Below are positions 45,225-55,244 of a DNA stretch of 64,000 nt, in pieces. The notes beneath the pieces are model-generated. The model searched no databases. It was not told where the DNA came from and was given only the letters and a program-made list of their open reading frames with translations. The DNA is from an uncultured Pseudovibrio sp. (lineage in GTDB: Bacteria; Pseudomonadota; Alphaproteobacteria; Rhizobiales; Stappiaceae): assembly GCA_947496145.1 (NCBI GenBank), contig CANMBS010000002.1, forward strand, positions 186,001 to 250,000, read 5' to 3'. Position 1 is the stretch's first letter. Every line of letters begins with the position of its first letter. Position numbers and translations under genes: made by a program.

Positions 45225-46704
45225 GATACTCTCCACCACAGCTTTCAAGCTGGCTGCAATCTACCTTACGTCATTTTCGGCGCTTTCTGTATTTCTGTTT
45301 GTCTTCATCTCGCAAAATACAGATGACCTGATGAACAAACAGGTGGTGCAGACCGTAGATGCCGAAATACAAGGCCTTGCTGAGCAATACGCCCAAAACG
45401 GCATCAACGGTCTCGTGGTGGGAGTAGAACGCCGCGTCAGAAGCCCCAACTCGAACCTCTACCTCATTCTGGATTTCGCCGGAAACGTCATTACCGGCAA
45501 TATCGCTTACCTGCCGGAAAAAGTGCTGTCTGAGACTGATGGCAGAATTCAGTTCGTCTCCTACACCCCTCTTGGACTGCCTGAAACAGACGACAACAAG
45601 GCAAAAGCCATCGTTCGTATCTTTGAATTGCCGGGAAACTTCAAGCTTTTAGTCGGACGTGATTTAGGCGATCAGGTGCATTTAAAAAGCCTGCTGGGAG
45701 ACGCCTTGACGCTCTGGTTGGTAGGTATGGTCGTACTTGCCGGAATCACATGGTTCTTCCTCAATCGCCGCATCTTGAAACGCATCGATAACCTGTCCAT
45801 GAGCTCACGCCAGATTATGGAGGGAGATCTGGCAGGACGCCTTGATGTCACTGGCAACAACGATGAGTTCGACCGGCTGGCGAGCAATCTTAATGTGATG
45901 CTGGACCGTATCGAACACCTGATGAAGGGCTTGAAAGAAGTTTCAGATAACATTGCCCATGATTTAAAAACTCCGCTCACACGCATGCGTGGTCGCGTTG
46001 AAGCTGCCTTGCGACGGGAACTCACAGCAAAGGAAGGGCAGGAATGTCTGGAAGAAACGCTGGTTGAGACGGATGAGCTGATCAACACCTTCAATGCTCT
46101 CCTGCGTATTGCACGGGTCGAAGCTGGCTCCACTGGTGCGCAACTTATCCCGCTTAATCTTTCTGACATTGTGAGCGATGTCTGTGAACTCTATGAGCCT
46201 GTTGCGGAAGACGAGGGTATTGCATTCACGTTCGAAGCAGACTGCAGCGCGATTATTGATGGTGACCGTGAACTGCTTGCCCAGGCCACCGTCAATCTGA
46301 TTGAAAATGCCCTCAAATATGGTCGCCCGGAGAGTGAGGCGACACAACCCACAATTAAAGTCGCACTTACCACTAAAGATGAGCACGCTATACTCAGCGT
46401 AGAGGACAACGGTGCAGGCATTGCAAAAGCGGACCGTGAACGGGTGTGCAACCGGTTCGTAAGGCTCGACAGCTCCCGTCACGCACCCGGTTCCGGGCTT
46501 GGATTGTCCCTGATCAAGGCGGTGGTAACTCTTCATCATGGACAATTGCAGTTAACATCAGCTGGTAAAGCAGATGATTCTGAAAGTGACGAGCATTCCG
46601 GCCTGTGTGCCCGAATTGTTCTGCCCCTCAAACAGGGGCATCAAGGTGAGGAAGAGGGCAGCAACGCATGGGACAAGGCTCAGAAGAAGAACGCCACCAG
46701 TTAA
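45208..46704 (+). CDS. Sensor histidine kinase paired with the degP-linked regulator
   Basis: A 498-residue kinase from GTG 45208, which follows AGGATATT; upstream in-frame codons overlap the regulator. Two membrane helices (about residues 8-32 and 160-182) enclose a periplasmic sensor. HAMP region MSSRQIMEGDLAGRLDVTG, H-box SDNIAHDLKTPLTRMRGRVE, N-box NLIENALKYGRP, then VEDNGAGI and GSGLGLSLIKAVV. Its 3' end overlaps glnE by 37 bases, tying the two functions to one transcript. Confidence 0.88.
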   Translation: MTALTRILSTTAFKLAAIYLTSFSALSVFLFVFISQNTDDLMNKQVVQTVDAEIQGLAEQYAQNGINGLVVGVERRVRSPNSNLYLILDFAGNVITGNIAYLPEKVLSETDGRIQFVSYTPLGLPETDDNKAKAIVRIFELPGNFKLLVGRDLGDQVHLKSLLGDALTLWLVGMVVLAGITWFFLNRRILKRIDNLSMSSRQIMEGDLAGRLDVTGNNDEFDRLASNLNVMLDRIEHLMKGLKEVSDNIAHDLKTPLTRMRGRVEAALRRELTAKEGQECLEETLVETDELINTFNALLRIARVEAGSTGAQLIPLNLSDIVSDVCELYEPVAEDEGIAFTFEADCSAIIDGDRELLAQATVNLIENALKYGRPESEATQPTIKVALTTKDEHAILSVEDNGAGIAKADRERVCNRFVRLDSSRHAPGSGLGLSLIKAVVTLHHGQLQLTSAGKADDSESDEHSGLCARIVLPLKQGHQGEEEGSNAWDKAQKKNATS

Positions 46705-49697
46705 AAACCAGCATCTTAAAGCATGAGCACAGAAAAGGTGCGCCAGCCCCCTTGTTTGAGCGCCTCAACCGCGAACCTGTCTGTGCGGATGATGACTTAG
46801 GCAACGCGCACCTGAAGGATCTGGTTGAAAAGCTGGAACGCAAAGAGCTCATTTCTGAGTTTGAACAGCTTTGCCAGAGCACACCGCATTTGCGTAGTTT
46901 CATTAAGGGCTTCATGGTCAACGCCCCGTTTCTGCGCGAAACAATGCTCCGCGATGTGCAACGCTTTCTGCGTATTCTCAACACACCACCCGAAGAGACT
47001 GTGGCAATCCTTTTACAAGATTGCCTCAACGCAAGGCCCGAGAGCGAAGCTGCTCTCATGCAGACATTACGACTGGCAAAGCAAGAACTGGCACTAACTG
47101 TCGCGCTCACCGACATAGCTGGAGCATGGCCTCTGGAAAGCGTGACAGGAGCACTCACCAAGTTCGCTGACGCTTCTTTAACTGCATGCCTTCGCTTCTG
47201 TTTGCGTGAGCTGGAAACGCGAGGCAAGTTTATCCCGATAGACCATGAGGCTCCTGAGGCGGATGCAGGTCTCTTCATCCTCGCTATGGGCAAGCATGGG
47301 GCAGGGGAACTTAATTATTCCTCAGATATTGATCTGATCGTACTTTACGACCCGGATCGCAGTCGACTGATTGGCGGTGCAGAAGCGCCCGTTGAATTTG
47401 TTCGGATGACACGGCGTCTGGTAAAACTCATGAACGAGCGCACGGGTGATGGCTACGTTTTCAGAACAGACCTGCGCTTGCGCCCTGATCCCGGGGCAAC
47501 TCCACTTGCAATCTCAGTTCCCGCAGCTCTGGTCTATTACGAAAGTCTGGGACAAAATTGGGAACGTGCAGCGCTCATTAAGGCCCGGCCATGTGCTGGA
47601 GACATCGAAGCTGGTGAACTGTTTCTTGAAGAAATTCGCCCGTTCATCTGGCGTAAATATCTCGATTACGCAGCTATTTCAGATGTGCATTCCATCAAAC
47701 GCCAGATCCACGCTCACAAAGGCTTCGGGAAAATTACAGTTGCCGGGCACAACGTAAAGCTTGGGCGTGGTGGTATTCGCGAAGTCGAGTTCTTTGCTCA
47801 AACCCAGCAGCTCATCGCTGGTGGACGCAATCCGCAACTTCGGGACAGGCGCACACTTGTCACACTGGAACGACTTGCAGATTGCGGCTGGATTGATCAG
47901 TCCACAGCAACTGAAATGGAAGAGGCTTATCGCTATCTGCGTGAAGTTGAACACCGTATTCAGATGATCAACGATGAGCAGACACACATTTTGCCCAAGG
48001 ATGATGAGGCACTTGCGCGTGTCTATCACCTGATGGGTGTTCGCGGTCGATCAGAGTTTGCAGATCAAATCCGCAGCAGGTTCGAGCTGGTGCAAAAACA
48101 CTATTCTGGCCTGTTCGAGCATGAACCGGACTTGGCAATTAATCTGGGTAATCTTGTCTTCACAGGGGATGATGAAGACCCCAGCACTCTCGAAACTCTC
48201 ATGCAGCTGGGCTTCCAGCGCCCAGTTGATGCGATAAGAACGATCCGTCAATGGCACTATGGCAGATATCCAGCTGTTCGCGCTCCCAAAGCGAGAGAGC
48301 GCCTGACAGAATTTACGCCAATCCTTTTAGACGCATTGGCCCGGACAGAAAATGCAGATGCAGCCCTGCTTACATTTGACACCTTCCTGTCCAAGCTGCC
48401 CATGGGGGTTCAGCTGTTCGGGCTGCTGAAATCCAATCCGCACCTGTTCAACCTGCTCATTATGGTCATGGGCAATGCCCCGCGCATGGCAGAGATCGTC
48501 TCTAAGCGGGTGCATGTCCTTGATGCATTGCTGGACCCGGCGTTTTACGGTGGTGCCCCCACAGCTGATCAAATCAGGACTGCTCTGGCGACCACGCTTG
48601 ATCAGGCGGGATACTACGAAGAAGCTTTGGACCGGGCGCGTATTTTTGTGCAGGAGCAACAGTTCCTCCTTGGTCTGCGCCTGATCACAGATACAATCAC
48701 TGCGTCTGAACTGGGGCAGGGTCTGTCAACGCTCGCGGACGCTGTGTTATGCGAACTTCTTCCGCGCGTGCAAAAAGAACTGGAAGAGACCCACGGCAAA
48801 ATTCAGGGTGCTGAGCTGGCACTCGTTGCTATGGGCAAGCTGGGCGGGCAGGAGATTACCTGCGCCTCTGACCTTGATCTGATCCTGCTCTATGACTTCC
48901 CTGAGGATGTTGTACAAAGCGATGGCAAGCGCCCGCTGGCCCCAAGTCAGTATTACAGTCGCCTCACACAACGGCTTGTATCAGCACTCACAGCTCCCAC
49001 AGCAGAAGGTGTGTTATACGAGGTAGATTTCCGGTTACGCCCTTCAGGCAACTCCGGACCGCTTGCAACACGCTTTACAGCCTTTAAGGACTACCAGTCC
49101 AAGGATGCATGGACGTGGGAGCACATGGCCTTGACACGCGCTCGTGTTATCACCAGCTCCAGCCCGGAATTTACCCAGCAGATTGACTGCGCAGTTCTGG
49201 AGCTTCTGCAAGATGAGCGTGAGCCTGAAAAACTGAACAGCGATGTTTGTGACATGCGCGCGCGCATCCAGAAGGAAAAGCCAGCGAAAAGCCCATGGCA
49301 GATCAAAGGTATCCCGGGTGGGCTTATCGACATTGAGTTCATCGCTCAATTCTTGCAGCTTGCCCACGGGAAACAGCATCCTGAAATTTTGCAAACCCGC
49401 ACTGAAGATACTCTTACGAAAGCAAGAGATTGCGGTGTTCTCAGCGAGGAAGATGCAGATACCCTGATCCCGACCCTCCGCCACTACGAAGACCTGACAC
49501 AAATCCTGAAGCTTGCACAAACAGGGCATTTTGACCCCAAAACCGCGCCCGGCGGACTGCTTGATCTATTGGTAAATGCTGGCGGCGAACCCGACTTTGA
49601 ACGCCTGACAATCTACATGCAGGAACATCAGGCAAGAGTACGCGAAACCTTTGAACGTTTGATTGGCAAGGTTGAGCAATCTGAAAAGACGGGTTGA
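46668..49697 (+). CDS. glnE: Glutamine synthetase adenylyltransferase/adenylyl-removing enzyme
   Basis: A 1009-residue bifunctional enzyme that adenylylates and deadenylylates glutamine synthetase under PII control. The N-terminal nucleotidyltransferase (removase) has GKHGAGELNYSSDIDLI near residues 207-223; the C-terminal one (transferase) has GKLGGQEITCASDLDLILLY near 723-742. Both Asp-x-Asp pairs are intact. Helical linker domains with EVEHRIQMINDEQTH follow the first. Length fits the family. It is cotranscribed with the upstream kinase and ends at a bidirectional terminator. Confidence 0.93.
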   Translation: MGQGSEEERHQLKTSILKHEHRKGAPAPLFERLNREPVCADDDLGNAHLKDLVEKLERKELISEFEQLCQSTPHLRSFIKGFMVNAPFLRETMLRDVQRFLRILNTPPEETVAILLQDCLNARPESEAALMQTLRLAKQELALTVALTDIAGAWPLESVTGALTKFADASLTACLRFCLRELETRGKFIPIDHEAPEADAGLFILAMGKHGAGELNYSSDIDLIVLYDPDRSRLIGGAEAPVEFVRMTRRLVKLMNERTGDGYVFRTDLRLRPDPGATPLAISVPAALVYYESLGQNWERAALIKARPCAGDIEAGELFLEEIRPFIWRKYLDYAAISDVHSIKRQIHAHKGFGKITVAGHNVKLGRGGIREVEFFAQTQQLIAGGRNPQLRDRRTLVTLERLADCGWIDQSTATEMEEAYRYLREVEHRIQMINDEQTHILPKDDEALARVYHLMGVRGRSEFADQIRSRFELVQKHYSGLFEHEPDLAINLGNLVFTGDDEDPSTLETLMQLGFQRPVDAIRTIRQWHYGRYPAVRAPKARERLTEFTPILLDALARTENADAALLTFDTFLSKLPMGVQLFGLLKSNPHLFNLLIMVMGNAPRMAEIVSKRVHVLDALLDPAFYGGAPTADQIRTALATTLDQAGYYEEALDRARIFVQEQQFLLGLRLITDTITASELGQGLSTLADAVLCELLPRVQKELEETHGKIQGAELALVAMGKLGGQEITCASDLDLILLYDFPEDVVQSDGKRPLAPSQYYSRLTQRLVSALTAPTAEGVLYEVDFRLRPSGNSGPLATRFTAFKDYQSKDAWTWEHMALTRARVITSSSPEFTQQIDCAVLELLQDEREPEKLNSDVCDMRARIQKEKPAKSPWQIKGIPGGLIDIEFIAQFLQLAHGKQHPEILQTRTEDTLTKARDCGVLSEEDADTLIPTLRHYEDLTQILKLAQTGHFDPKTAPGGLLDLLVNAGGEPDFERLTIYMQEHQARVRETFERLIGKVEQSEKTG

Positions 49698-49713
49698 TCT
49701 GAATTGCGAATAC

Positions 49714-49744
49714 AAAAAAGGCCGCAGTTAAAGCGGCCTTTTTT
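49714..49744. terminator. Bidirectional intrinsic terminator between glnE and the PleC-like kinase gene
   Basis: AGGCCGC (49719-49725) pairs with GCGGCCT (49733-49739) around a seven-base loop, with A and T runs on both sides. It serves the convergent glnE (+) and kinase (-) transcripts. Confidence 0.9.
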
Positions 49745-49761
49745 CGATCTCTATGTGTGCC

Positions 49762-52149
49762 CTAAGCAGCATTCAGTTTGGATACGCTGGAAAGACGTCC
49801 CTTATCGCGCGCCTTTGCTTTCAAAGGTAGTTTAATTGTCACTTCTGTGCCTTTACCCACCTCAGAGTCGATTTCCATATAACCGCCATGCAACTCGCTC
49901 AGGGAGCGTGCAATAGCAAGGCCGAGGCCGGACCCTTTGTGCGTCTTGGTAAACTGGTTCTCAACCTGCACAAACGGCTTGGCAAGACGGTCAATGTCTT
50001 TCTTGGCAATGCCGATGCCATTATCTGAAATCTTAAGCTCAGCAAAAGCGCCCACTTTGCGGGCAGAGACACGAACTTCACCATCATCAGGAGTGAACTT
50101 GATAGAGTTGGCAAGCAGGTTGAGAAGAATCTGTTTAACTGCACGCCGGTCAGCATGCAGATGCATATGCGGCAGGTTCTCGCTCACAACCTTGATATTT
50201 TTCTCAGCAGCAGTTGCAGAGATAATTCGCGTTGCATCCTGAACAATCTGCTGAATCTGCACATCCTCAACGGACAGTTCAATCCGGCCCGCTTCGATCT
50301 TGGACATATCCAGAATGTCATTGATCACGTTCAGAAGGTAGTTGCCTGAAGAATGGATATCCTTGCAGTATTCTTTGTACTTGTCGGAGCCAAGATCGCC
50401 AAACATGCCCTGATCCATGATCTCAGAAAAGCCGATGATCGCGTTCAGCGGTGTGCGCAGCTCATGGGAAATATTGGCAAGGAATTCAGATTTTGCCTGG
50501 TTGGCATCTTCCGCACGGGTTTTCTCATCCGCATACTTCTCAGTCAGCTCCACAAGCTGCTGAGCCTGAAGCTCAAGTTTCTGGCGGGACTGACGCAGAT
50601 CAGCAATAGTGGCCATATGGCCGCGTTCAGATTCAAGCAGCTTTTCTTCCTTGCGCTTCAGTTCTGTAATGTCTGTGCCAACAGATACAAAGCCGCCATC
50701 TTTGGTCCGGCGCTCAGAAACCTGCAACCAGCGTCCGCCTTCCATCTCAACCTTGTAAGCGCTCTCCATATCACTGTCGATATGATCGCCTTCTTCCGGT
50801 TCAGAAATAATAGGCTGGCTCGCAGAGGACATCACAGTCGCATAAGGCGTACCTGCCTGAACAACATGATCAGGCAACTGGTGCAGCCTGCGGTAATTGG
50901 AGTTGCACATCACCAGATGATTGTCAGCGTCCCAGAGCACGAACGCCTCAGAGATATTCTCAATCGCATCACGTAGGCGCAGGTCAGCCGTGCGGCTTTG
51001 CTCTGCCATGCGTTTTTGCTCGGTCACATCCATGCAGATGCCGATCAGGTGCGGTTCCTGCGTACCTGCATCGCGCTGCACCTCAGCACGCACGCGCAGC
51101 CAGACCCAGGAGCCATCAATGTGACGCATACGCCATTGACGGTCCACATTACTCTTGCCAGTGTCCAGCAAGCTCTTGGCAAGATCATAAAGATCAACAT
51201 CGTCAGGGTGGGTGAGTGACTGTATCTCTGCAAAGCCCATAATGTCATTACGCGGGTCCATGCCTAGCATCTCATAGAGAGACGCAGACCAGAACACACG
51301 ACCGCGAGATAAATCCCAGTCAAACAAACCACAGCGGCCACGGTTCAGCGCAGCGTCGATACGTGAGCGGGTTGCCGCATAAATGCCATCTGCTTGCTGC
51401 GCACGGGTTGCCTGCGCAAAGTAGGCATAAATGATCACCAGTAAGACCATAGAGGTGGCGACAAAAATCGTGACGTTCACAGACAGCTCTGCACGCCATG
51501 AGGCGAAAATTGCCTCCTCTGGCTGCATGATTGCAACCATGCCAAGCTTGCCGGGAAGATGATGCACGGTAGCGCGGGTCGCATCCTTGGTGCCTTCATG
51601 AAGCGTCAAAACGCCAGCACGCTTGCCAAAAAAGGTCATTGGTTGGGTATCACCGAGGAAACTGTTGATCTTCAACCCTTCCATATCAGGGCGGGTCGGT
51701 GCGCTGGCAACAATGGTACCGTTCGGATCAGATAAAAGAATTTGACGGCTTTGGCTGGTGGCCCGTGGGGGCAGGGCCTCAGAAAGCGCAGTTTGCAGGG
51801 CAGCTGTCAGACCAACGCTGCCTTTCTCCTGTTCAGAAATATCGATGCTGGCGGTCAGTGCTGTGGCAATGAGTGTAAGATCGTCCTGAGCCTTCTGGCT
51901 GACACTCTCATAATTATATGCAATCTCAAGCCCACGAAAAATGGCAGTGCAGGCAATGAAGATGATACACAGAGCCGGGATAATCCGGCGCATCATCGGC
52001 TCAGTCGTCAAAAGACGCTGATAAGCTGGTTGAGCAAGCAGTTTGATATGCCCGGTCAACGCATCTTTCTTGCCGTTTCGTTTGGTCGAATTCAAGAGTC
52101 GTCGAGCTGTCGCGCCCCCCGCAAAGGCTCGTGCCATGAATGCCCCCAT
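49762..52149 (-). CDS. pleC: PAS-domain sensor histidine kinase, PleC-like
   Basis: A 795-residue membrane kinase. Two membrane helices (about 54-74 and 228-250) enclose a periplasmic domain. Two PAS domains follow (DWDLSRGRVFWSASLYEMLG near 285; AFVLWDADNHLVMCNSNYRR near 410), then a coiled coil. The H-box NISHELRTPLNAIIGFSEIM (His near 563) is the form shared by PleC/DivJ/PdhS cell-cycle kinases that act on DivK. N, G1 and G2 boxes are intact (LLANSIKFTP, DNGIGI, GSGLGL). Position next to glnE agrees with rhizobial pleC; the symbol is inference from motif and synteny. ATG 52137 is an alternative start. Confidence 0.78.
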   Translation of the reverse strand: MGAFMARAFAGGATARRLLNSTKRNGKKDALTGHIKLLAQPAYQRLLTTEPMMRRIIPALCIIFIACTAIFRGLEIAYNYESVSQKAQDDLTLIATALTASIDISEQEKGSVGLTAALQTALSEALPPRATSQSRQILLSDPNGTIVASAPTRPDMEGLKINSFLGDTQPMTFFGKRAGVLTLHEGTKDATRATVHHLPGKLGMVAIMQPEEAIFASWRAELSVNVTIFVATSMVLLVIIYAYFAQATRAQQADGIYAATRSRIDAALNRGRCGLFDWDLSRGRVFWSASLYEMLGMDPRNDIMGFAEIQSLTHPDDVDLYDLAKSLLDTGKSNVDRQWRMRHIDGSWVWLRVRAEVQRDAGTQEPHLIGICMDVTEQKRMAEQSRTADLRLRDAIENISEAFVLWDADNHLVMCNSNYRRLHQLPDHVVQAGTPYATVMSSASQPIISEPEEGDHIDSDMESAYKVEMEGGRWLQVSERRTKDGGFVSVGTDITELKRKEEKLLESERGHMATIADLRQSRQKLELQAQQLVELTEKYADEKTRAEDANQAKSEFLANISHELRTPLNAIIGFSEIMDQGMFGDLGSDKYKEYCKDIHSSGNYLLNVINDILDMSKIEAGRIELSVEDVQIQQIVQDATRIISATAAEKNIKVVSENLPHMHLHADRRAVKQILLNLLANSIKFTPDDGEVRVSARKVGAFAELKISDNGIGIAKKDIDRLAKPFVQVENQFTKTHKGSGLGLAIARSLSELHGGYMEIDSEVGKGTEVTIKLPLKAKARDKGRLSSVSKLNAA

Positions 52150-52329
52150 CAGTCAGATTCCGCCGCAAATAACTCAGGTTGCAATTCACCCGAATCACAT
52201 TCATTTGAATCTATTCGAATCAAGATGTCCAGAGGCCGGATACAAAAAAATGGTTAACGGCAGCGCTTTTTGCTGCCGTCGATTCTTTTAGGACTCTCAG
52301 AGACTTTACTGAATATCAAGTTGACTTGT

Positions 52330-54966
52330 TTAGTCTAAGCAGCGCTCAACTATTTCCTTGACATCTGTAGAGAGTTGTTGCTCGGCATTAAGGATTTTCT
52401 TGAGAGCGGCCTCTGCTTTTACTCTGCGTTCTGCATTCATATTCTTCCAGGTGCCAAAGCTTTTCGCCATTCTGGATGCAACCTGTGGGTTAGTTTTGTC
52501 CAGTTGAAGCGTAATCTCTGCAATGTAGTCGTAACCTGACCCGTCAGCAGCATGAAAACCTCTGCTGTTACCACCAAGAAAGCCGCCAATGAGGGCATAG
52601 ATGCGATTTGGAATATCCCAAGAAAATGCAGGGTGTTCTGTAAGTGTACGTATGGCTGCAATGGCATCTTCGCAAGGTGCACGAGCCGCAAGGCTAAGCC
52701 ACTGGTCCATGGCAAGTGCCGTATCCTGATGACGTTTTTCAAAGGCCTTCAATGCGTCATGCGCTCCTGCAAGCTGCCAGATCACCAGCACGGTCAGTGC
52801 GCCGATACGGTCAGTCATGTTGTCTGCATTGTCAAAATGCGACTTCGCCAGAGCAGCACTTTCTTCTGTCTGTGCCGCTCCCAGATAGGAAAGGCAACGT
52901 AGCTTTAAGGACCGCTTGCCAGCTGAAAGTGCATCCGGACTGAATGTAGCAGGCATTTCCATAGCGTCGTAGATGCGCTTGAACGTGCCATAAAGTGCCT
53001 GTCCGATTTCTTTTGAGAATGCATCTCTCGCATGGCCAATGGCGTCTGTATCAACGTCCTTGCCGATTTCCAGCGCAATGTGCTGTTCACTTGGCAACAT
53101 CAGCCCAAAACCACGGAATGCGTGATCAAGATTCTCATCCTCTGCCATATGTCCAAGCGCTTCAATAAACGCAGCCTTGCCTTCAGGCTCCGTGCCATTA
53201 GTCAGCTCAATCAGCAGCTCGGTCATAAGCGTCTGTGTAGCCTGCCAGCGATTGAATGGATCGGTGTCGTGACGCATCAGGAAAATCTGTTCCTCACGAG
53301 ACATATTGGTTTCCAGACGCACAGGTGCAGAGAACTCGCGTAGTAGGGACGACACCGGCTTGCTGCCAATTCCATGGAAGACAACGCTCTGCTTCGCTTC
53401 ACTCAGGAGCAGAAGGCCATTGTCAACCTGCGCCCCTTCCACACTGGTAAAGGCAAGATCATCGCCATTAGGCCCAACCAGACCAAAACGAACCGGAATG
53501 AAGAATGGCTTTTTCTCATCTTGTCCTGGTGTCGGCGCTGTTTCCTGCTCCAGTTCAAGCGTGAACGTCTTTGCAGCTTCATCATAAACACCATTCGCCT
53601 TTAGGACCGGGGTGCCGGATTGATGATACCACAGGGAGAAATGAGTAAGGTCGTGCCCCGTCACCTCTTCAAAACACTTGATAAAGTCTTCAATGGTTGA
53701 GGCATCCCCATCATGCCGCTCAAAGTAAAGGTCCATTCCCTTCCTGAAACCATCTGCTCCAAGAATAGTCTTGATCATACGAACCAGCTCAGCGCCCTTT
53801 TCATAAACAGTCGCTGTATAGAAGTTGTTGATCTCTTTGTACTCTGTCGGCCGCACCGGGTGAGACAGTGGACCCTGATCCTCAGGGAACTGGCGGGATT
53901 TCAGACGAATGACGTCAGCAATGCGTTTAACAAGACGAGAGCGCTCATCCGATGAAAACTCCTGATCGCGGAAGACGGTCAGCCCTTCTTTCAGACAGAG
54001 CTGGAACCATTCACGGCAGGTGATGCGGTTGCCGGTCCAGTTGTGGAAGTATTCATGGGCAACAACCGTCTCAATGCCTTCATAATCCGTATCAGTCGCC
54101 GTGTCGCTATCTGCCAGAATGTACTTGTCATTGAAAATGTTAAGGCCCTTGTTCTCCATGGCACCCATATTAAAGGCAGACACAGCCACAATATTAAATA
54201 CGTCCAGATCGTATTCACGGCCAAAGACTTTTTCATCCCAGCGCATAGACCGGATCAGACTGTCCATGGACCAGTCAGCGCGGTTTTCATTGCCTTTCTC
54301 AACAAAGATATTGAGGTCAACAGGGTTTCCGGAAGCTGTGGTGTACTTCTGTGAAATGCAGGAAAGATCACCCGCAACAAGTGCAAAAAGATAGGCAGGT
54401 TTTGGATGCGGATCATGCCAGACAGCAAAATGACGCTCTGTCCCTTCAATAGCGCCGGATTCCGTTGGATTGCCGTTGCCAAGAAGAATAGGGTAGGCGC
54501 TCTTGTCTGCTTCAATGCGTGTGGTAAATACAGAAAGCACGTCAGGGCGGTCATAATAATAGGTGATCCGTCGGAAACCTTCAGCCTCACACTGAGTGCA
54601 GAAAATGCCTTCAGACAGGTAAAGGCCCATAAGTTGGGTATTGGCCTTTGGGTTGATCTTGGTAATCACCTGAAGTGAGAATGGCTCAGCAGGTGGATTG
54701 TGAATGATCAGTTTATCAGCAGTAGCTTCAAAAGACCCGGCAGAAAGCACAGTGCCGTCAATACTGGCAGAAACGAAAGACAGTTCATCCCCATCAAGTT
54801 CCAATGGAGTACCAGCTTCGGTGTCAGCGCCTCTGGAAAGCGACAATGTGGAGATGACCTCGGTGGCCTCAGGGTCCAGCTTTACCACAAGCGAAACAGC
54901 ATCGATGGAATAAGATGTTGCCCTATAATCACTCAGTTTGATCAACTGCCCTGCTTCAGGTTTCAT
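52330..54966 (-). CDS. pepN: Aminopeptidase N (M1 family)
   Basis: An 878-residue zinc aminopeptidase. Start at 54966 (MKPEAGQLIKL) is supported by GGAG upstream; ATG 54984 is in frame. The substrate-anchoring motif is GAMENKGLNIF, and the zinc site VAHEYFHNWTGNRI followed by the third ligand Glu in LKEGLTVFRDQEF. The C-terminal half is the helical domain of gammaproteobacterial-type PepN. It trims peptides in the cytoplasm. No partner gene is evident. Confidence 0.93.
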   Translation of the reverse strand: MKPEAGQLIKLSDYRATSYSIDAVSLVVKLDPEATEVISTLSLSRGADTEAGTPLELDGDELSFVSASIDGTVLSAGSFEATADKLIIHNPPAEPFSLQVITKINPKANTQLMGLYLSEGIFCTQCEAEGFRRITYYYDRPDVLSVFTTRIEADKSAYPILLGNGNPTESGAIEGTERHFAVWHDPHPKPAYLFALVAGDLSCISQKYTTASGNPVDLNIFVEKGNENRADWSMDSLIRSMRWDEKVFGREYDLDVFNIVAVSAFNMGAMENKGLNIFNDKYILADSDTATDTDYEGIETVVAHEYFHNWTGNRITCREWFQLCLKEGLTVFRDQEFSSDERSRLVKRIADVIRLKSRQFPEDQGPLSHPVRPTEYKEINNFYTATVYEKGAELVRMIKTILGADGFRKGMDLYFERHDGDASTIEDFIKCFEEVTGHDLTHFSLWYHQSGTPVLKANGVYDEAAKTFTLELEQETAPTPGQDEKKPFFIPVRFGLVGPNGDDLAFTSVEGAQVDNGLLLLSEAKQSVVFHGIGSKPVSSLLREFSAPVRLETNMSREEQIFLMRHDTDPFNRWQATQTLMTELLIELTNGTEPEGKAAFIEALGHMAEDENLDHAFRGFGLMLPSEQHIALEIGKDVDTDAIGHARDAFSKEIGQALYGTFKRIYDAMEMPATFSPDALSAGKRSLKLRCLSYLGAAQTEESAALAKSHFDNADNMTDRIGALTVLVIWQLAGAHDALKAFEKRHQDTALAMDQWLSLAARAPCEDAIAAIRTLTEHPAFSWDIPNRIYALIGGFLGGNSRGFHAADGSGYDYIAEITLQLDKTNPQVASRMAKSFGTWKNMNAERRVKAEAALKKILNAEQQLSTDVKEIVERCLD

Positions 54967-55244
54967 TGCTTTACTCTCCAGCACTGTTAAAGCAGCGCAA
55001 TCACTTATTGGCGTTGCGCTTTAAAAATCCTATGTAGATCGGCGGTATCGCCCAAATTGGTTTTGGTCAAATGTAGGCTTTGCAAAACAATCTAGTTTTG
55101 CACCCAAATCTTGATGAGGCAAGCAAAGCCTTGCTGGAAGGACTGGAAGAAGATCATGACAGATCCTCGCAGGACCTTCCCCAAAAAAGCGGGTAGCACT
55201 GAGCCGCATATTTATTTCTACGTCATATCACTGAGGTTTCTTCT

